Positions 58,390 to 64,000 of a DNA stretch of 64,000 nucleotides are shown here, piece after piece; positions within the stretch are counted from its first letter, which is position 1; each line of letters begins with the position of its first letter. Made by a program: the position numbers and the translations under genes. The notes under the pieces were generated by a model. That model searched no databases, was not told the DNA's origin, and saw only the letters and a list, made by a program, of their open reading frames with translations. The stretch comes from Coriaria nepalensis. Lineage: Eukaryota > Streptophyta > Magnoliopsida > Cucurbitales > Coriariaceae. Location: positions 5,029,501-5,093,500 of the forward strand of contig CP114493.1 in NCBI GenBank assembly GCA_027186245.1, written 5' to 3'.

Positions 58390-60289
58390 GGACAAAGTGG
58401 AAGAATAGCATACAATTTTTTTTGAGTTCCATTACTTTTTTATTTCAAATTTCAAATTTCATTAAGGGTAAAAATGTTATTCATTATTTTTTTTTTCTAA
58501 TATTTCAAAATTCTAAAATAAAAAAGCTATGATAAATATTTTTTTCATAATGTTGGACCTTGTAAAAAATTTTCAATTAAGTCGGTGATCAAAATTATCT
58601 CTTATTTAAATATACGTTACTAATTATTAAGTATTTAGAATTCAATACACATGTATATCAATTTAGATATACTATTAATAATTGAATAAAAATTAATATA
58701 AATAAAAAAATATATAGAAAATTATTATTTAATATAAGTTATAAGTCTAAATGAGTCCTACGCATCCGAATCCAATCACCATTATACTACTAAGTACACT
58801 CCCCCTTTGCGACGATTCATACAATCTCTTATTGAATAAAAAACTATTTTATTATTGATCGAATTTCAGACAAACATCTACTGGACCAAAAACGATTAGT
58901 CTCAATCATAAGATCATATCAATCACAATATTTGTAACAATTATTAATATGTCTAAGTAAGATTAAAAATAATTGTAATGAAATCTAAAATTAAAAATCC
59001 CAAAAGGCCTGACGGTGCAAAGTTGGTTTTCGATGGAGACCCTAAAAAGCAAAAAGCCTCTCAAGTACGGACAAAATTATCTACATTTTAATAAATAAAA
59101 CATTATTATTATTAACCTTGTCTTTTGCGAACAACTGGGACCAAAATCACAGTTCTTGAGTGAAAGCTGAGTCAATAATGTTTACTTTTATTTTTTATTA
59201 TTTTATTTTTTTATGTCGGGTACAAAAATTCGAACAGTCAAAGACTCAAAAGGTTGGAGGAAGGAGAATTATTTTATTAATAATTAAATGTTATATATTA
59301 TTTTTCATAAAATTTGGTATCATATAAATTCGGAGATTTATGTATTTAATTTGATATGATACATAGTTATCATACTTTGTAGAATGGAGAAATAATCTTA
59401 TAAGATAAATGTATGAGCCTACTCGTTATTCTTTTTATATAATATTTTATAATAATAAAAATTAAGACAAAAAAAATAAATGGACATAGATACGACGACA
59501 TCTGCAGACCTGTGTTGTTGTTTGTTTCTGTTTAGTCCAGCAGTGCATCATTAAATCTGCAGGGATTCCTTTTTCCAATAATGTTGGAAGGTGAGATAGA
59601 GAGGCAAGGCCCTTCCTTCCTTCCCATCCAAAATTCCGAATTGTGGTGGTCAAGAAGGTGCCTTATCTGGATCGAAGGACGCTTCCCATCATTTTTATCA
59701 AGTTATATATATATATATGTGCATAATTTTTGTTTTTAACTTTATATCACTATCGGATAGGAGATTATTATATTAATTATAATTTATAATTATTTATAAA
59801 TTATACTAATAGATGAATAAATAGGATGAATACAATTCTTTTTAAACCTCTCATAAATATACGAGGGTTTGTAATTAGACTGATCTACATATCACTTGTA
59901 AGTCAAAGTTTAGGGCTTAATTTTTCACCGGATGTATTTAGTTTAGTCTAGAATTTTATAGATTATTAAAATCCGATTAGTTTCCGTCTACCTCCCAAGC
60001 CACTGGTGACGCTAGAGGTTTAATATCCAGCTCTTTCTCATGCTAACTAAAAGTTGGCCTATTTTGGCAACCCAAAAAAAAACAAGTTAGTCCTAAAAGA
60101 CTGTTTATGTTAATTGAAGTAGAATTCATCTAGAAACTTATGTCATTGACCACCGGATAAATCCAGGGGATTAAGTTATATATTCTTAACTCCATAATAT
60201 ATAATTTTGCGGACACATAACGAGAAGTAACTAATTTATAGATTCGAAGTAAATATAAGTCGGTTAGCAATAATAATTAAACTGAAAGA
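58390..60289. other. AT-rich intergenic DNA, no gene seen
   Basis: Long AT-rich stretches. The minus-strand 63-aa frame at 59462-59653 has a more balanced base composition than its surroundings, but no known family and no splice or promoter support. Confidence 0.4.
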
Positions 60290-61010
60290 TTAAATATAAG
60301 TTTTGGTCAAATAATAGTAAAGTTTGGCCAAATACGAAACTTTTGACTTAGTCAAAATTCGGCCAAAAAGTATTTCCCTTCAAAGAGTTAAAATGTCACA
60401 ATGATTGATGATGTGATATGAAAATTATCATAAATCACTTACTTATACAAGGATCATGTGAGGTTCGATCTCAACCGTTCAAAGAAAAGATAAAACCAAT
60501 TTCTATTTACTAAGCATTTCGGGCGAACCAAATGTGGGAATACCAACTTCGACCAAAACTTGGAGAAAAAAGAGAGCATTTCAACCAAAGTTGGAGAGGA
60601 AAAAAGCAACTTTGGTCTAACTTAGGAAGGGAAAACTTAGACAAACTTGAGACAAACTTAGATTCAATAGTGATTAAGTTTGGTAAAAATCATGGGTCAA
60701 GACTTTCCTCCCAAAAAGATGGATGTGACTTACGAAATATGAGAGTGGTTTCTGAATGTGGAAAGTAAGATTTCAACTTCAAATTTATTATAGATACACC
60801 ACTTGAATTGCCTATAAATGATAAGGTTGGTGGAAGGCAAATTATCCATTCGATCATCATCAATCAACAAAAAATACAATGCTTTGACAAACAAATTCTC
60901 GGTCCATTTGATGATATACTTATCTTTTTTTATTTCTTCTAAGAATACATGTCTTTCTTTTTTTTCCTTTGATCTAGTCTCAGGAGAAACATTATCGACT
61001 TAGGTTCTCA
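60290..61010 (+). repeat. Possible solo LTR of a gypsy-type element
   Basis: Recurring phrases such as gttttggtcaaa, agtttggccaaa, cttcgaccaaaacttggaga and caaccaaagttggaga occur between 60300 and 60620. A TATA-like cctataaat (60810) and a T-rich leader follow. This internal-repeat-plus-TATA layout is common in large plant LTRs. No coding region or second LTR was found. Confidence 0.3.
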
Positions 61011-62809
61011 TTTAAATGAAAATCTTGATCTGTCATTCATGAATAAAATATTTTTAATTTTCATTATGCTCTTTTAAATTATTCCATTTATGTTCATCAT
61101 ATGATATAATTAATTTAAATTTAATTTATTATTATATAGATTTAAATATGTCATTTCAATTTTCTTATTTTAACTAATTTTCTTTACTCATTTATCTTTT
61201 AAACTTTAATTCCATTTTTATTTATTTTAACTTAATTTTAATTAGTTAAATTTTTCTCATCAATAAATTCATCGAAAAAAGAATCTAAATTACCTTTAAT
61301 AATTTCCTCTATTTATAATGTAAAAACTATTTTAAACTCACATTTCTTACTTATATTTATTAAAAGATAAATTCTCTTAAAACCTACTTAAATTTAAAAT
61401 TTTAAAATTTGTGATCATGGGCTTTTTTCAACATTATCAATAACATCAAGATTTTGTAACATAAATCTTGGGAAAGGGACGTTGTAGTTTAGTCTAGGAC
61501 TTACATTATTGATTTATTGTTGTGTACTTAAACGAGTAATGATCAAAACAGAGATACAGTGCCAAGACGGTGAAAGAAATGTCCATTTAAGTATGCTTAT
61601 AAGTCACGTTATGTATATAATACGTATTTATTATGTTCTGGTCAAATGTTTAGTCCTGAATTTATGGATTTTCCCATGCATGATTAAAGATCTTGGGACA
61701 GATTTGAAATCCAAGAGCCAGATCGCCCATCAACCTATTATTTAGTCCAAACACTAAAGAAAGGCTATAGAACAAAGAAAACTCAAGTCTGACCTTATAA
61801 ATTTTGAACATCAAGAATAATTGATAATCTATAAATTTTTACATAAATCGTATTTATTATAGATTTATTAATTTTAATTATATAAATATAATTATTTTTA
61901 TATTATTATAATATATATCACATAAATTATATTTATAATTAAAATAAAATGATTCATATAATAAATATTTAAAATTAAAACTTAAACTATTTAAAATATA
62001 ATTTTATTTATTTATTTTAAATAATATAAATATATTTCAATTATTGGACTAAGCTTAATTCGAAACAACGTATATCTCATTCCTCCTAATGGTCCTAAAC
62101 CCAAAAATAGAATATATTTATACACACCTTTTTCTTTTTCTTTTTTTAATTCAGAAATTCTTTCATTAATTTTTGATGATAAATTATAAATTTAAAATAA
62201 AATAAATTAAATTCATAATATTATTAAATAAATTTAAAATCTAATCTTTAATATTATATAAAAATTTAAACTCTAACCAAACTAAAAAAGTCACTTCGGG
62301 CAGGAACATTCACGCTGACCAAATCTCTGCTCAACAAAGCACCAACTGGCAACTATTTATGGTGCATGAACACCAAAACCATTATTAATTGACCAGACCA
62401 GACCCATCTAGTTTAATTCCTTCTTGACAGGCCCATGCATACTTTATCTTCTCTAAAAGCAAATATCCAAACGCAATTTTAACGTATTTATGGTCCAACT
62501 CTTTCAGTATATTGGGCCTTAGTTCGGTACTTCTCATCTGGGCCCATTTTAGCCCAAGTCCTGACCCACCCAAAACTTAGCTCCGTCTCTGTAAAATGTA
62601 CTTATATTAAATCAGGACACTATACTTCAATAATCATCATAATTCAGTTTAAAAATCAGTTTAAAAATCAGTTTACTTCATATATATATATCAACATACC
62701 ATAGTAATAAAAATGGCGTTTTACACGATGCCATTACATAATACCTTTCAAATATCCATCGAACAACCATTACAACATTCCATTAAACAAACAAAATAAC
62801 TAACATTTA
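61011..62809. other. AT-rich intergenic DNA and 3' flank of the LRAT gene
   Basis: No recognised gene. Contains a direct triple cagtttaaaaat near 62645-62670 and a short tatatatata tract near 62682. Confidence 0.4.
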
Positions 62810-63928
62810 CTAGGCAGTAACCCGGGATTCCTCACGAACCAGAGCCGCCGCAATCTGAGGCTCAATGACTTGAAGCAAACCCATCTCCAACCGCCTCGTC
62901 AAATCCTCGACAGAAACCTTAACAACATCTCTCCTCATCCCAATATCAGCAGCATATCTACTAGCACAATACACCCCAACTGCAGTTGCCGCCATTCCAT
63001 AAACATTTGTAGTGACGAGCCGTAGTGGGGTCGACAAAACTGCAGCCAGGGGCCCTCCAATGATCGAAACAGCCTGCCCGCTCTGCCCAATTGTCCCTTG
63101 ATTCACAACAAGCAAGCCTGTTTTACAGTATATGGCAAAGTCTTCACAATTGTTCTTGAATATGTTGTAGCATCCGAAACCATTGTCTAGAAGGTAGTTG
63201 GCTCGGTGGACCACGATATCGTGTGGGTCTGAGACGGCTAGAGTGCATGTGCCTCCACGTGCTTTTGTGAGGAAGAGTGCGGGATTCACAGAATATTCGA
63301 AACGGTACAAGACTCCACCTGAGAGGAAGCAGTTGAGGCAGGATGAGACTACTCCGTTACCTTGTTCTGGTGGAGTGCAAGTGGAGCAAGGTTGGTGGGG
63401 CAGGGAAGGGCCAGAACTGACAAAGAGGAGGTCAATGACTGTTCCGGTCCCTACTTCTTGGCCACGCCTAGTAAAATGAATCACCTTGCCGTCTCCAACG
63501 TAGATTCCTGTTTTGATCAGAATATACCAACTAAGTCAATGACATTGTTTCAGACTCCTTGGCAAGTTTGTAATGCATCTGGAATAACCATTTTCTATAA
63601 AATCCCCCCAATTTGCTATGATCTATAAGGTAAAATTTCGACCTTTACTACTACTAAAGGGTAATAAACCATTGTTGACTTAAAAGTGTCAAACTTTGCA
63701 TATGCAATTTTACTAGAATCTCAGAATTAACCCAAAAAGAAAAAAAAAAGGATCGAGACCCATGTCATTATAAGATAAAGAGTAAAATAGAGAGAAACAT
63801 ACAAATCAAAATCCATGAATCCAAGATCATTGGAAGAGAGAGAGAAATTCGAACCGTGATGAGCGTAAACATAAGCAGCCCTCCAAGAGTAAATGTGATC
63901 GCCGGGTTTCAGGCTCTCCCTGCTAATC
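62810..63928 (-). CDS. LRAT/NC-domain protein, 5' end beyond the window
   Basis: Two exons visible: 63928-63855 and 63507-62810, joined in phase 1 across a GT-AG intron. The first exon (a few codons plus two bases, usually ending near NR) lies past 64000, so about 256 residues are seen. The LRAT fold belongs to the NlpC/P60 thiol peptidase-like group; animal relatives are acyltransferases or phospholipases. Plant functions are poorly known. Seen motifs: ISRESLKPGDHIYSW, YVYAHHG joined to IYVGDGKVIHFTRRGQE (His positions of the active site), then a Cys-rich SSCLNCFLSGG, and NNCEDFAIYCKTG with the catalytic Cys. A C-terminal hydrophobic stretch (SIIGGPLAAVLSTPL) could contact membrane. It ends ALVREESRVTA. 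All active-site residues expected are present. Confidence 0.9.
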
Positions 63929-64000
63929 CTGCATGCAAATAAGAGCAGCTCACAGTCATAAGAAAGCAGCAGAATGGTTCATTACCGTTTGGCTTCCGAG

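Noticed and set aside
60463..60480. tRNA T-loop-like ggttcgatctc
   Set aside because: No acceptor stem, D-loop or anticodon arm can be folded around it; no tRNA gene was found anywhere in the window.
63198..63628. Plus-strand frames of 93 and 88 aa
   Set aside because: Antisense shadows of the LRAT/NC-domain exon.

Overview
This is a piece of a plant nuclear genome, most likely a eudicot. Genes are split by GT-AG introns, intergenic DNA is very AT-rich, and Ty1/copia, Ty3/gypsy and L1-type relics fill much of the space. The gene families (lipid-droplet REF/SRPP protein, MAP65, cation-dependent O-methyltransferase, GT47 glycosyltransferase, CTF7, TMK receptor kinase, LRAT/NC protein) and a U6 gene with a plant-type USE plus TATA promoter all support this. 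I cannot name the species from sequence alone.

Layout. 1-9.5 kb: L1 and copia relics, then a ~2.05 kb PIF/Harbinger-like element with a TTA target duplication. 9.9-16.3 kb: two intact minus-strand genes, a REF/SRPP (LDAP-like) gene of 3 exons (239 aa) and a MAP65 gene of 11 exons (591 aa, first intron apparently GC-AG). 17.7-22.6 kb: an intact U6 snRNA gene and a decayed second copy of the same ~1.4 kb segment, with a CCoAOMT-like gene (5 exons) on the minus strand between them. 22.6-31.6 kb: a pile of broken copia and LINE fragments in both orientations. 32.3-34.4 kb: a GT47 exostosin-type glycosyltransferase (4 exons, 448 aa). 35.9-46.1 kb: a gypsy element with a hAT-like insertion, a relic of an RPW8-type NLR gene, an L1 3' half, and a copia element whose RT-RNase H region is interrupted by one stop codon. 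46.9-53.6 kb: CTF7/ECO1 cohesin acetyltransferase (6 exons, 365 aa) and a TMK-type LRR receptor kinase (2 exons, 951 aa), both on the minus strand. 54.9-57.5 kb: a possible CACTA-like element carrying two internal repeat arrays. 62.8-63.9 kb: the 3' part of an LRAT/NC-domain gene that runs off the right end.

The host genes do not form a pathway or cluster; they are independent single-copy-looking loci. All seven clearly recognised protein-coding host genes lie on the minus strand, and only U6 (plus a doubtful mini-gene after it) is on the plus strand. I found no wholly new system. The points most worth a second look are the U6 segmental duplication, the satellite-bearing CACTA-like element, the Harbinger-like element, the non-canonical splice sites in MAP65 and CTF7, and the odd N-terminus of the O-methyltransferase. 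Exon borders were placed by eye from splice consensus, reading phase and family knowledge; no alignment was run.
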